Assembly (NCBI GenBank): GCA_022578965.1
Contig: MU400528.1
Span: 186,001 to 250,000 of the forward strand
DNA from: Xylaria sp. FL1777
Taxonomy: Eukaryota; Ascomycota; Sordariomycetes; Xylariales; Xylariaceae
DNA: 64,000 bases
Direction: 5' to 3'
In this document: piece after piece, positions 20,301 through 33,216 of the stretch
Position numbering within the stretch: position 1 is the first letter of the stretch
How the letters are laid out: each line of letters starts with the position of its first letter
Made by a program: the position numbers and the translations under genes
Notes under the pieces: generated by a model
The model's database searches: none
Seen by the model: the letters and a program-made list of their open reading frames with translations, nothing else
What the model was told of the DNA's origin: nothing

Positions 20301-22905
20301 TAATAGTATTTAAATCACTCTCTCGCGAAGGCCAACCGATATCGGCAGTCCATAGTTGGGCAAGTGAGTCCAGGGCAGCATTTTGAACGCCCGTGTCAGC
20401 TCCCATTAGGCCCGAAAGAGAACACTTATTGACAAACTCGATATGGTCGGATGCCTCCTGGGAGGTTAACCGACCGTAATATCTTGCCTTAGAGAGATAG
20501 CTGGCGAGACAAGTCAGTGAGCACTGGTATTGTGCTGAGAGAGACGGCGGCGGCTCGTCTGTGGATGACAAGAGTTCTCGTAGCCGAAGCACGTCGAGAG
20601 AAGCACGATCATCCCAGGGTGCGAGAATTCCAAATGTCTTAGAGACCAACTGCCTAACCCTTTGATTGTTAGATCCACACAATGAGAGCAACTCGTGCGT
20701 CCTTCTAGCAAGAGTCGATATGATAGTGTCTGTAGGGCAGAAGGAGAGGATATCAGCCAGACAGTCCATACAATCTTCCGCGCCTATGTCGGGATGGTCC
20801 CGAAGACCATCAAGTGCTGCATTCAAGAGGAGTAGAATAGATTCCGGGTCTACTTTCTTGATATATTGTCTGATAGAATGACGGGCAGCAAGATCGTTGT
20901 GGATTCGTGTATCCAGGCGTGACTGCCAGTCTATTTCGACGCTATTCTCAGCAAGTGCTGTGAGAAACAACACCTGTTTCACGAACCGTATAGCTACCGG
21001 AAACGCCTGAAGACGGTGATTGGAGTATAAGGCATATCTAGAGGTTTGGTCCACGGCCATTTCGTGCTCTTCAATCTGGCGTGGTGTTGAGTTGAAGAGA
21101 AAATTTGCCAGCTCTACCCAGTCAGGAAACTGCAAGGTCTCTTCTGGGTGTAATTTCGTTGCCCACCAAGGATCTAATCCTCGTTGGCCTTCCTCCAAAA
21201 TATCTCGTCGCTCAGAGGAACCTGCAGAAAGAGCTTGTATACTAATCCAGCGTGCTTTGATATTATTATATGGCAAACAATTATTCGCAAACCGTGCAGC
21301 TACGTGACGAGCTGTCCTTATATTCTGTTGCTCTGGCAAATCCATACACTCTAACAGTAATATTTCAAGATTTTGGTGTTGGGCTGTATCGGTAGACTTG
21401 AAAAGACTCATCATGCTGGAGAGAGCACTCTCGATAGAAACAGCGATGTCCGGACTAGGGTCAGACACTAAGGAGTCAAATAACCACTTGAGCAGGGAAT
21501 CTTTTGCTTTATGGTCCAGACCACTCACTCTTGCCAATGTGCCGATTGTCTCGTAAGCGTTGGCACGTAGTCGCTGTTCGTCTTGGGAACGAGATTGGTT
21601 ACTTCGAGGGTTAGGAGCTGGCCAGCCTTGCCCCAGTATATAATCTTTGAGAATAGTCACGAGAGCCGGTCCCATGTTTGTGTCCGTCGCTCTAGTTTCA
21701 AAGCTATTCCGTGCAATCCAGGAAAGGAAGCCCAGTAGGGCTTTATGCAGTCTCAAGGCCTCTAGACCAACGATGGGAGGCTTTTCCCCTGTAGTCAGGG
21801 CGAAATCCTCTTTCACGGCGTCAACAACTTGCTGCTTTGGGGTGCAAGCGATAGTGGATTTTGACAATAGTCTGAGAATTTGTATTCTGTGAGCAGCTGG
21901 GAATGTGCTGTGGGCGATAAATAACGACTGTATCATGTCCTCGTTTTCAAGGTCAACACTGGCTCGCTTGAGGACATCATCAGCTACCGATGAGATTCTT
22001 GAGTCAGCAGAACCTGCGGCACATATGATGGACAGATATCGTTCATCATCGGTAAATGCACCGCTTGCAAGGAAGCCAACAGCCTTCGTCTTGCATTCGG
22101 GGAGACTGAGACTGTTTGGTATGTCCGGCTTCCATGACTTTGAATCTTTATTTCGCAGAAAGGCAACATCCTCCTTTGTCAGCCCGGATGGCGAAGCATC
22201 TAGCTTGGCCGGAATCTCGTCTTCAGACGCCAAAGCGATATCTTGTCTCAATAGAAACAGCTTCCCAAGCCAATTCGCTACGTATCTTGCATCCGATGGA
22301 TCCGCAAGGCCGACGGATTCTCGAAGTGTAAGATCCTCTGTGCTCCCCCTTCCAGGGATTTTTATTTCTAGAAGCAGACGAAGAAATACGTTAAAAAACC
22401 CAGCAGCGCTCGCTGAATTTGTCTCCTTCGATATATTACGCAGTACGGCCGGGAGGAGACTGCGGCGTTTCGACTGATCAAGACGAGACATCCCTTCCCT
22501 GATGAATGCGAGATCCAGTTGTTTCACGATTGGAGAAGTTGTCCGTTTATACTGCTCCAGGAGGGCAGCAACAGGTAGCACGACACTGTCCTCGATGTTA
22601 GCTTTCCAAGCTAGACCTCTCTCAGCAGGCATACCCTACCCCGCGGGCTGAACAAAATTCTTGACGCTCATAAATGCTTTGAAAGTCTAATTCATGTGTG
22701 AGCAGTAAAACCAGCAGAGAATCGGGTAGTTGGCACTTGCATCCTCTCGGACAGCCTTGTGCCGGCTACCGGCCTTCTCAAGCAATGAGGTAAGCTGTGA
22801 TTGAAGAGCCTCGCTTAGCTTTTTCTCGTCGCCAGATGCAGAGGCAAATTTGTATCTGATTGACGAGACGAGCTTGAGCTCCGTCCCCTCGTTGGATGCG
22901 GCCAT
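17332..22905 (-). CDS. ECM29: Proteasome adaptor/scaffold Ecm29
   Basis: Large HEAT-repeat protein that tethers the 19S regulator to the 20S core and monitors proteasome assembly. The main exon 22590-17332 encodes 1753 residues of alpha-helical repeats with family landmarks (LPVAALLEQYK, DYILGQGWPAP, YKDIINLANEVGDQSLIYKF, FGLSTI, YRYKFDPNPNVRRSMDDIW, EWRVREASCAAIADLI). The N-terminus comes from exon 22905-22741 (MAASNEGTELKLVSSIRYKF) and a small exon, 22686 to about 22640. The splice sites around the small exon are ambiguous: a GC-AG donor (gcaagt) after GAT gives TFKAFMSVKNFVQP, which fits the family, while strictly GT-AG sites (donor gtgcca at 22736) keep the frame but give an unrelated peptide. 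Total length is about 1821-1824 residues. Confidence 0.92.
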
Positions 22906-25900
22906 ATTGGTTACAATAAGGAGACAGAATGTGCGAGTAAATCAAACTGGCTTGTCTGTGTCCGTCTATCGAAAGCAGCTTGATACTTTTATATCACAAT
23001 GAATCGCCCGAAGTTCACAGGAGCTCTCGCGGCTATGTTGGCTCGATGTAATAGAGGAAGCCTCCTTGCACGCCCGATACGATGGAGAAGAGATTGGTGT
23101 CAGTTAGGTATGAGAGATATAGGTAAGCCCGCTGTGTATAGGCATTCGTATCATTATGAAGCTGCAGATTAACTTGAAAATCCTGGATTGAGCGGCGGCC
23201 CTTGATAGTTCGCGACGCCTTTTCATATGGGCCTGTTTAGCCAGCAGTTGCTCACGTCAACATGGCCGTCACTGTAAGAAGTGAATGGAATGAAATGCGG
23301 CGTTAGATAAGGCGGCGCCACAAGTACATTGTGGCGGTGCAGGATGCCTTTAATGTAGGTAAGTTGGTAAGTACCCCAAATACACCCTTTTCTGTCCCAT
23401 CCTTCGTCCCTTCATTTTCAATACGTAGTAAAGTATCTTATGATCACTTTTCGGAGCATCCGGCTTGGGATCTTCAAGAACCGTATTTGTCCTATTCACT
23501 CTCGACCAGGCATTACGATTTCAGCACTCTCGCTTAGGATGCATGTTGTCATAGAGCTGGACGTTCTTCGATAAATTAACGAGCATTACCATAGCTGCCG
23601 AGCGAGAATCGTCCTCCTTTTCAATGGCCTGATCGCTAGAACTGCTTGGCCACCGTATCCAGATTTCACTTTAGTGTCATCAGAATACTATTTACCCGTA
23701 GATACCGAGGTAGGATAAGATATTTTTGCGGAAGACTGAACTTGCCTATACGGAAAAAAGAGGGCAATTTGATGCATGCTAGCGCTAATGGGACTCAAAC
23801 CTATCCTCATTTATCTATCCGCATAACGTTACTATACTCAAGTGCTACGGAGTACATTACAGCTTATACCACCTAGTATATCTACGCGTATTACACTAGA
23901 CCAATATCTACATAGGTTGTGAGCGTGAGACAATGCACCCTTCCACACTATTGTATGGTGTGGCAAAAGACTAAACCACCTAGTATAATAGGATGTCGTC
24001 TCTAGCAGGGTTGTTGTGACGTGCACATGCCGGAAATTTGTTTGTGCAATGCTGAGTTTGACAGCTTCTGTCACGATTGCAAACATGTTGCGTGAGGGTA
24101 TCTCTTCCGAGGTCTAACCAATGCTAGCGACCACCAAACTTTAGCCAGCGCATCCAATACGAGTAATGACACAGTATCATCTTTGAGACGACAATCATAA
24201 TCGCTCGTGAAAAGACTTAATTAAGTACACCTTGTGTTGTTGGACTCGAGGGTTATCTACCTGGTATAATACTACCCGTACCTAATGTATTATAATTATG
24301 TGTTATACTACTCCCGTCCCGTCTGATTGTAAGCTGACTTTTGTTCTCTTATGCATTACCTACCTACCGTCTCGACGTGACCAAGGAACCGGGTGTGTAC
24401 CTATTGGTGAAGTCAATTGGCGGGCTAGCAGGGTAAAGAACGCTATCCGATGCCACTGGCGTGGTACGAATTTCGTGCAGCAGCAAGACTTCAGGCGAGC
24501 AATCAGAACGGCGCTGCGAACAGCGGCACTTCGCAGTGCAGCACCTACATGCACTAATGTACTGGACACACTACGTTTCAGGGTTTCTTGTCAAATCACA
24601 GCTACATTGTACCTGGACAATTTGTGGATACCGATCCTCCGTTTGTCCTCCCTCCCACAGTCAAGACAAGACAATTCCCTCACCCGGTTTTCTCTGCTGA
24701 CATACATTATGTACGCAGCGGTTGTTGTACACTAGGTACAATACAGCATCCTTGACTCGTGGGGACGTGGAGAACGGCGTAGGGCCGGAGGTCATTGGAA
24801 TGTATGTAGGTATGACATTATAACCACCACCCATCACTCATCTCACGACAACTATGCTACCTTATAGCTTGCTTGGCGATGGTATTATCGCTAGTGACTT
24901 TCGGTATGGGCGAATCAGTTAGAACCGATAAACCTCACTTACTCATATACCGAAATCCTCTTCGTATATTCAGGCAAGAATCGGAAAGGGATTGGCCTGT
25001 GGACAAAAAAAGACTTTCTGTCTGGGCGGGTTTTGAGGTAGGGTTTTTTTATCCTTGCAGGGCCCAACTTAGCGTGTGTACAATGTCACTACACTGTCCT
25101 CACTCGCAGTTTGCTACTGTGATAGGACCACCGTTTTGGTCGACTCTGGGCCCAAATTTGTTACAGAGCTTTTCGGGCACTTAAACGCAGCAGAAATCTA
25201 TCTCGGCAGGCAGGCCTACTATCTCATCGTGGCCAAGAGGACCGAGAATGGTCTTTGACTGATCGTATTGATATCACGAAGTATTGTCTCGCTGCTCGGT
25301 AATTGGCGCTACGTGTACAACCCAGTCGAACAAGAGATCAGATTGGCGCCGGACAGGGGTTTTGTAGATCCGCGCATTTCTCGGAAATTCTGGTTCGAAG
25401 TGCTTCTAGAAATATTGTATATAGCAGGCTATAAAATATGCCTACCGTACTAACAAACGACATTTATCGCACATCCCAACTACATGACATCATAATAGTG
25501 AAGACTCTCTTGACCGATAGGTATTTCTCTATTCGTATACCTGAAGTTCACTTTGGATTGAATCCAATGGCTCCTTTGTCCAGGATGGAAACACGCGAGT
25601 ACACACACAGAGGTTAAAGTTCATCAGAAAACAAACGCCGACAACTTTCTTGAGATTAGTTGGGTGTACAGGGAGACAACACCGACAGCCGAGGATGACA
25701 CAAGCCTAGACACGAGAGAAATTGGTAGCATAGCTAGAACTATATATATTTATATACTTACTATATTGCAAACGGTATACGACGCAGGTACTTGGCAAAC
25801 AGTATAGGTACCTACCCTCTAAGAGAGAATGCCTCCAGATGCTAGGTAGATTCGATGCCGAGAGATAACAAGCGAACTCGCACAATCTTCAGCCCGGAGT

Positions 25901-27539
25901 TTCCTGTGCGCTACAGTAAACGCAGGCATGCTAAGAACGTTTAACTCAGGGATCCATATACAGTGCCGTGTCGATAGCTATATACATGTACGTAGTGTAC
26001 GCTGCAGCCTCCGAGATCAAGTAAAGGCTAGATTGATTCCCTTCATCCATGGACCAATCAAGGTGGCCGTTCTCGTCATAAGGCAGATATGAGCCCCATA
26101 TTGGACTTTGGGCGGCGCGTCCCAAGTTTGCAGGTCACATGCGTCGACAGAATGGCTGAGGGTCGACGATGTCAGGACCCGGCGCCGGGTGGGAGGGTTG
26201 CATTCGCATGCTATGCTGTGTTTCTTTTGATGATTGAATGAGCCGGTTGTTCACCAACAATCTTGAGTCCGGGAAATTGGAGGGCCTAAACAAAACGGGC
26301 GGCCTGCACGGATTAAGCTAAGAAGTGCGCAGTGCGCAGTACGTAACTCTACCTTGCAGTTAGTTTAGTGCGTTTGGGCTTTACCGATTTCTCCGTCCTG
26401 AGTCTACTTATAGAAGATGCCAGACTTCTGGAAAGACGCTAGACAGGGTCTCGGAACCTCCCAAAAAGGCATGCGCACAGACGTCAGAATCTCTTAAGTA
26501 ATTTGCAGCAGCTCTCGACTTGCTCATGTTCTCTACACGTATGCGTACATACATAATGGGGGGTGAATACCTAATGTAAGCAACTTAGAGAACCTACTAT
26601 GCAGAAAGTCAATAGTTGCAACCATCAATAATTCTCACTACCAAGCTCTATCTTGAATTCTAACCCTCTCTGCGTGGAACCAAGATACATGTAGATACCT
26701 CTTTACCCACTTAGAAAGATACCTAACTACATGTAAAGCTGCATGTGGTTACTAAAGTAAAGACCCAGCTCTTGTAGAAGCACTAGCAGTGACGACCATA
26801 GCATATGATACCTACTCCAGTAAAACATTGAGCATTCGTGTTTAGAGGCCATGTATTTGAAAATTCATTTTGTATTTACCAGAAAGCCTTCCCGAGAGTC
26901 TAAGTAGCCACCCAACCGCTCAACCACCTATCTCCTCCCCATGCATCTCTGAGGTGGGCATATGCTATCATGTGTAAACGTAATACACGCGCATATATGT
27001 ATGTACCGTGGCTAAGGTATGAACCCATGTAAGTTAACTCTATCAGCAAGCCTAGAAATATACTATCCGGGTAGCTGATTGGATGTCATGCCAGATGCTA
27101 CGTTGTCAGGAGAATGGCAACGTACAATTCAATGCTAATAGCGACTTCATACGCAACCTCCCTACCTTAAAATGAGAACTCTGAACACGGACTTGACGGT
27201 AGTTCCGGCAGCTGCTGTCGGAACAGCCCAACGCTTACCTGCTTAGGTATCTAAGCGCATGTAGGTAGCCCACGTAGGTAGCTATTCTCGGTGCCTAGGC
27301 AAGTAGGTACAGTGAGCGTTTACTGTCCTCGATACATAGATCTTAGGTGCTGGGTATGGTAGGTAAGTAGGTACCCAGGTAATCCCTACCTACCCTTCCA
27401 AGGTTCTGTTAGGTAGACTTAGGTAGGCAGCTAGATACCTAGGCTAGTAGGTTAGTAGGCTACTAGTAGCCCTTTTGACTTTGGGGCTATCCGCAAGACT
27501 TTAAGCCTTTAAGTAGGTAGGTACCTAACTCGCTGAAGG
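22906..27539. other. Gene-poor intergenic stretch
   Basis: No coding region that I can support on either strand; open frames are below about 145 codons and lack motifs. The left part is the ECM29 promoter. The right part is increasingly rich in GTAGGTA/TACCTAC elements, densest at about 27235-27535. Confidence 0.55.
27235..27535. repeat. Dense cluster of GTAGGTA/TACCTAC elements
   Basis: More than ten imperfect copies of GTAGGTA, TAGGTAC, TACCTAC or ACCTAGG in about 300 bp, in both orientations, ending in AGGTACCT at 27519-27526, just before a CT-rich promoter-like region. Confidence 0.7.
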
Positions 27540-28300
27540 TTGGGCAGGTTTGATGGGCGAAATGGGGGAAATAGAGCCTGGCAGACTTCGCCCGGCGCAC
27601 ATCTGCAGCGAACAGCTCCCACCATGCGGGCTCCACACGCTGTCCACCCTTTGTACCCGTCCCTCTGTGTCTGTGTGCATGCGGCCGCCGTAGTCTTCGG
27701 CCTTAGACAGCTTAGTCCACCTGGCCAGAGTCCAAGTCCACCCTCAATCTTTTTTTTCCCACTTACACATCCACACACCAAAACCCGCAAACCAAACCAG
27801 CACCATCGTTGTCCTGTCTGCTTTTTGCGTTTCTTGCTCGTGTTTTATTCTCCTCTCTTACACACACTCACTCAATTCCTACCTCGTCCCTTTTCTCTTC
27901 TCTTCTCTCCCTCTCGCCTCCGCTCCCTCCAACCCTAATCTCACGAGTGATATTTCCCTCCACCCACCCACTTCTCTCGGTTTTGTCAGTTGCGCGCGCT
28001 GTGTCAAGAGCATCCTTTCGAACCCAGGTCTGGTTGTATTTGTGTGCGCGTGCGCGGCCAACTCGGTTTTCCATCCTTCGATTGTCGCATCATTGCCCAG
28101 GCAGAAGGTCCACCCAGCTTTTCTTGTCATTACATTCTAGTCCTTAGCACATTATCCCACGGGCACGTCGAGCTCTGAGAGTCCGTTTATTCCATCCGCA
28201 GAACAATTGCGTTGTGACCTCGATCCTCGTTGGAGTTTATCCCGGGCCCTACTACTACTACGTCCCTACTACTTTACACTCTGTTCCGATTGGTGCCCAA
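27540..28300 (+). promoter_or_regulatory. CT-rich promoter / leader-like region
   Basis: Long pyrimidine tracts on the + strand, especially 27740-27930 and 27950-27985, typical of start sites of well-expressed fungal genes. The nearest downstream + strand gene is the RRM protein at 31708. The frames here are translations of low-complexity pyrimidine runs. Confidence 0.45.
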
Positions 28301-31300
28301 AAGTAAGTCGCCCTCTTTTTTTTTTTTTTCTTTGCTCTTCTTGTACGTCTCCTGCGAGACAGACTCCCCAGTGTTCAAGCTCCGAAGCAATCCTCGAGGT
28401 GATGCGCACTCGCCATCCATGTTGCTTTTGCGCTTGTCTTCATTTCAGCAACTCAGCTCTGCGTTGAGGCGGCGACTCCAATGGCGCGTCTGCTTGGGGG
28501 CATGATCGGCATCGGACCGTTTCCCCCAAAACTGCGTCATCGAAGCTAGCTCCAATACCCACCACCAGGTTCGAAAGTGGCTGGCATCTTGAGAGGCCAA
28601 ACAAAGAGTCTCACCAACGCATCACGGCGTCGCCAACTCCGGTACATGCATCGCTTTGTGCGGATGCCGCGATTCAGATTCATCCATCATCTCTTGTTCA
28701 ATGCCCCGCACTAGGCATTCATGCCTGTCGTAGCGAACCTCGACCGCACTGCCCAAAGTATACGAAGCTTCGCCTTACGTCTCAGCCCCACCTTCGATCT
28801 AACCACGATTCCGCCCATTTATCATCCACCCAGCTTCTCAAGTAGCATGCTACTTATTACAGGAGTGCGATGCGCAACCATAGTGTTGCTAGGTGATTAA
28901 TTGAAGTGGGCTGTCACCGAACCTCAACTGCGAACTTTCCGCGTTTCTGCATCAGCGCTCGAATTTTTACTCGGGGAAAGAGGTTTCGGCCATTCCGTCC
29001 AGTATCTCGAGATACAAGTGTCTGAACGGCATAGGTCGACTTGTTGTGTAATAGATGTATCTTACTCGGATCGTCCCAACCCAAATCTTTTCAGCATGCA
29101 TTCCGGCAGCTGTTGAATAATCGAGGCGTTACCCCGCCAGTCGACAAGTAGTCAATACAATGCTGGCTTGGGGTTACATCGAGATATGGACTATAAATCT
29201 CTGGACGGTAGCAAGCTCGGCAAACTACATGGAAGCTTTCTACTTTATACTCTAAATGGTCCACTGCGTTGCGGGAGTTTTCAATCGCTCTACTCCCTCG
29301 ATCGAATTCACCTCCGCTACCACATAAAGTATAGTTTTGTCTTCGCAACTTCAAAGGCCAGTTAACGGATGAGCAACCAACGGTGTTTATGCACATGGGA
29401 GAAGTCGTATAAGAAGGCCATAATTTGTCAATCTCCCCGTCAGCGCATAGGATGAATTAGAGTGTTGTCCTGGGTTCCAGGCCCACGATAACGACGTCTT
29501 CTTCGGTAAGCAATTATTTCTACTAGTTTATGTCCATAGGCTTCGCCATCATCAGTCGCTGTAGCAGTTGGCAATGATCTTTTTTAGGACGGTGCTACCA
29601 TTGCACTATCAGCATCTTGCTACATTGATTTGTATCCCCAGATGTCCTATGTTCTTAGCATTCTCATTCTCGAGTTTTTTCTATTATCTTTCAGCTAACA
29701 TTTTTTAACAGTTATTCTCCGCCAGTGCTCCATATTTGGACACTCTAGCTCAATTACACTATCACATATGGCATGGGTTTGCAAATTAATTTGCATCCAT
29801 CAACTATTAAATGTGTTATATCAAGCCCGCAGTCAACAAAGCTTGTCAAGATTCCTTACGGCTCCCGGCATAAACCTAGCCTCAATATCGTAGGCTATAT
29901 TAGATGCTTTTTTCAATCATCATTGGTCCTATCACATTGTGATCTAGGCCGCATGGGAGATCTTTTCTGAACTACTCTTTTAGCTGCTGAACTGCAACGG
30001 ATCTTGAACACTGGTTGAGCACTGGTTACAGACACTTAGAACTATACTTACTTGCTTTAGGTTACGCATTATTCAGTATCTCCGCTTAGATTTAGTCACG
30101 GCTCAACCTCTCGGTTTTATCTCCTTCATCAAGCATCCCCTTGTGTCCGGTTGGCGAAACGGAAAAATCTTAGACCTTAGACTCGGCTCCAATTGCTATC
30201 TTTAGCGTTCGATTCTGCACTCGGACTTTGGGCGTCGGCGTTCACTGCTGGTCTCTCTGATTTGCACAATCTGGATATCAGTCAATTGGTCTGTTTCGGC
30301 CAGGTCAGTTTAAACCGTATTTACTAGCGTTTCGTCATATGAAATTATTTCCTTCACATGCGAGAAAGCCATACTTCCTTTCCCTTCCATGACTGTTTTG
30401 TCCGAATTCACTGTTCCTTAACGTATACATTCAAACCTTCTACCGGCTGCAAGCACCGGCTGTCGTCAATTTGGCTTGCCTTGTGCATCCTTGCCTTATG
30501 GTCGTCGACCATACTCTTGGCTCTAGTGCTTCAAGGTACCCCTTATTTTGAAACAGTACATTTGGCTTCCACCAGGAAAATAATGATGTTTGTCAGCTTA
30601 TTAGTGTTATTGTGCTAATTGGGTGTTCTACTTCTAGGCACTCCCTGCAAGCTATACAGTTTCGCTCATCCTCAACTAGCCCTCTACCTCAACAAGTTAC
30701 ACTCCCCGAGAAGTTCTCATCTTGTAGACTTCGTCTCTTGCCGCAAGGTGTACTCCAGGTACGTTACAGTCATCTCGTTTGTATCGACATCCTCCTCTTT
30801 GTTCTAGATATCATTAAACCGACCCAAGAAGTTGAACGTTCACCATCTTGGAGACAAATGTAATTTTCCACTCCGATTTATCATGCACTAGTATCTTGTC
30901 CTCTAACTAGGCAACTTGGTGTGAATTACCCGAGGTGCTAAGGCTTTCTAAACTTTTCCCCCCCCAATCCCATCTTTTAGATCATCAACATTCTACTTGT
31001 TGATAACCTCCAAATGTCTTGAATTATCATTCAGCCATCCCAGAGGCAAACTCCTTCCGCCCTAGTTATACTAGGCCATTTATCACCCGACTATCTATTT
31101 GATCATGTTATTCTCGATTTCCTATACTCGTGTGTTATCATCATCAACCTTGTCAAAATTGTTCTGTCCCACGGTGTGTTATCAAGGCAAAGAAACTGTT
31201 CTAACTTGTGTAGGACCACCCGCCCTTTTCGTTCCCCAACAAGCGATAACTCATCTACGTAAGTAATCTTCATTCGTTTTTAAATGATGCTCGCCATGGG

Positions 31301-31707
31301 GCCCGGGACGTGCTGAGAAACGCGCGGACGGCCTGTTTGCCTCTTAACAAATATTCCACAAACCCTCAAAATCAAAGTCACCAGCCACTATATTCATCAC
31401 GCTATAGCCCATTCCCTGGTCTTTCCCCCTTTTTTTCATTTATTTTTCCCTCTTAGCTGTCGCGATTTTACTGATTTACGTATCAGCTTCAATATTTTCT
31501 ATCTCGTTTCCGAAACCTTTATTGTTCGCAGTCATCTCTTTGTAAGTGTAAACCCATCACTTCAAGTCAGAGGTCGAGCTGCTTCTTTCTTTTATACCAA
31601 ACGCCCTTCTCTAAACTAATTAAGTGCAATGGTTCTGCGCTTCCTACCCCTTGGCACATTTCAACTTCCTACGATGTTTCCTCATGCTAACCTGAAATAT
31701 AGGCATC
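28301..31707 (+). other. Possible long spliced 5' leader of RRM gene; no ORF
   Basis: No frame above about 100 codons looks real. The plus strand is T/C-rich and carries consensus splice signals: AAAA|gtaagt near 28300, TCTAC|gtaagt near 31259, CTTT|gtaagt near 31542, and an acceptor (aaatatag) at about 31694-31701 just before the RRM start codon. A spliced untranslated leader or a separate noncoding transcript is possible; this is inference. Confidence 0.4.
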
Positions 31708-33216
31708 ATGGACGGATTCAATGCTTTTAACGGCAAGCCAGCCTCGAATGGTTCCGGGTCTCAAGGAGATTCTGGATCTCAAGGCGCACCAGGCGTCAAC
31801 CCTGCTGGCCTCCCTATTGCTCCCACCAATGGACAGGCCGGTGCTGAAATCGCTCCAGGGTATCAGAGTGATTCTGCACGCCAAACTTTATGGTAAGTGG
31901 CCAGCCTCTAAAGTCTTACATGATTCATCCTAACGAATTAAAGGATGGGAGAACTTTCGGGCTGGATGGATGAGAATTTCATCCGCACTATCTTTTCCTC
32001 CGCTATGAACGAGAGTGTTCAGGTTAAAATCATTCGCGATCGACACTCCGGGTATGTCTCTAACCTTGTTTGATCTCACCCTCCATCATGGTCTCATTTT
32101 ATCTGCTTCAATTAGAAGACTGTATTTCATACTAACAAACAAAATACAGAAATGCCGGTTATTGTTTCGTTGAATTCTCCACGCCTGAAGGGGCTCAGAA
32201 GGCCCTCCAGCTAAACGGCACTGCCATTACAAATACCGACCGAGTGTTCCGCCTCAACTGGGCTTCCGGTGGTGGATTGGTTGATCGTCGCGATGATCGT
32301 AGCCCCGAGTATTCCATTTTTGTTGGCGACCTAGGACACGAGGTTAATGAATTTGTTCTCGTTGCCCTCTTCCAGGCTCGGTTCCCGTCCTGCAAGTCTG
32401 CGAAGATCATGACAGATCAGCAGACCGGGCAGTCCCGCGGCTATGGATTTGTTCGATTCTCAAACGAAGAGGATCAGCAGCGCGCACTATCGGAGATGCA
32501 AGGCGTCTATTGTGGTAATAGACCTATGCGAGTATCGCCGGCAACTCCCAAGAATCGGTGTGTGTCCCATGCTCCTTAGAAATTCAGTTGCCTAATTTTA
32601 AATGGAATACAGTGGCCACCAAGCAAATCACTATAACCAGTTCGGCGGTGCACAACAGATGGTGCCTCCTCCTCAGGCCCCACATCACGGAGCAATGGGT
32701 GGTGCCGCCCCCTGGATAGCCCAGCCTCAACAGAACTATGGCTACCAACCTGCCGGAACATTCAATCCAATGACGATGAACCAATTCACCGATCCGAATA
32801 ATACCACCGTCTTCGTCGGTGGTTTATCTGGCTACGTCACTGAGGACGAGCTGCGTTCATTTTTTCAGGGATTTGGAGAAATTACCTACGTCAAGATCCC
32901 TCCGGGAAAGGGTTGTGGATTCGTCCAATTTGTTCATCGACACGCGGCAGAAATGGCTATTAATCAAATGCAGGGCTATCCCATCGGAAACTCGCGCGTC
33001 CGCCTATCTTGGGGCCGATCACAAAACAACTCCGGCGTTGGAACCCCCTATCGTCCTGCTCCGCCGCCTCCCCACTACTTTCCTCCTGGCCCTCCTGGCC
33101 CCCCCGGTCCCCCGGGCCCTCCCGGCCCTCCAGGTCCTGGTTCTTTTGGCGGTGCTTCTTTCGGCGGTAGCGGTCATCAGGGTCCTCCTGGTGGACTTGG
33201 ACCTCAGGTATATTAG
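31708..33216 (+). CDS. Three-RRM RNA-binding protein (Nam8/Csx1/TIA-1 type)
   Basis: Exons 31708-31892, 31944-32051, 32150-32557 and 32613-33216 give 434 residues. RRM1 is about 61-136 (RNP2 LWMGEL, RNP1 NAGYCFVEF), RRM2 152-230 (IFVGDL, SRGYGFVRF) and RRM3 298-368 (VFVGGL, GKGCGFVQF). The order and the PGKGCGFVQF signature fit the Nam8/Csx1/Ngr1 and TIA-1 family, which bind U- or AU-rich RNA in splicing or mRNA stability; which role applies here cannot be decided. A Gly/Ser/Asn-rich N-terminus precedes RRM1, and a collagen-like (Gly-Pro-Pro)n and Gly-rich tail follows RRM3. All introns are in phase 2. The stop follows CAG|gtatat, which resembles a donor, so an alternative C-terminus is possible. 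The start codon directly follows a likely acceptor of a 5' leader intron. Confidence 0.92.
33083..33140 (+). repeat. 9-nt (Gly-Pro-Pro) coding repeat
   Basis: About six imperfect copies of CCTCCTGGC-like units encode a (Pro-Pro-Gly)n run at residues 392-410 of the RRM protein. Codons vary, which argues for selection on the peptide or an old expansion. Confidence 0.85.

Noticed and set aside
21905..22477. 190-codon + strand frame inside ECM29
   Set aside because: Antisense shadow without recognisable content.
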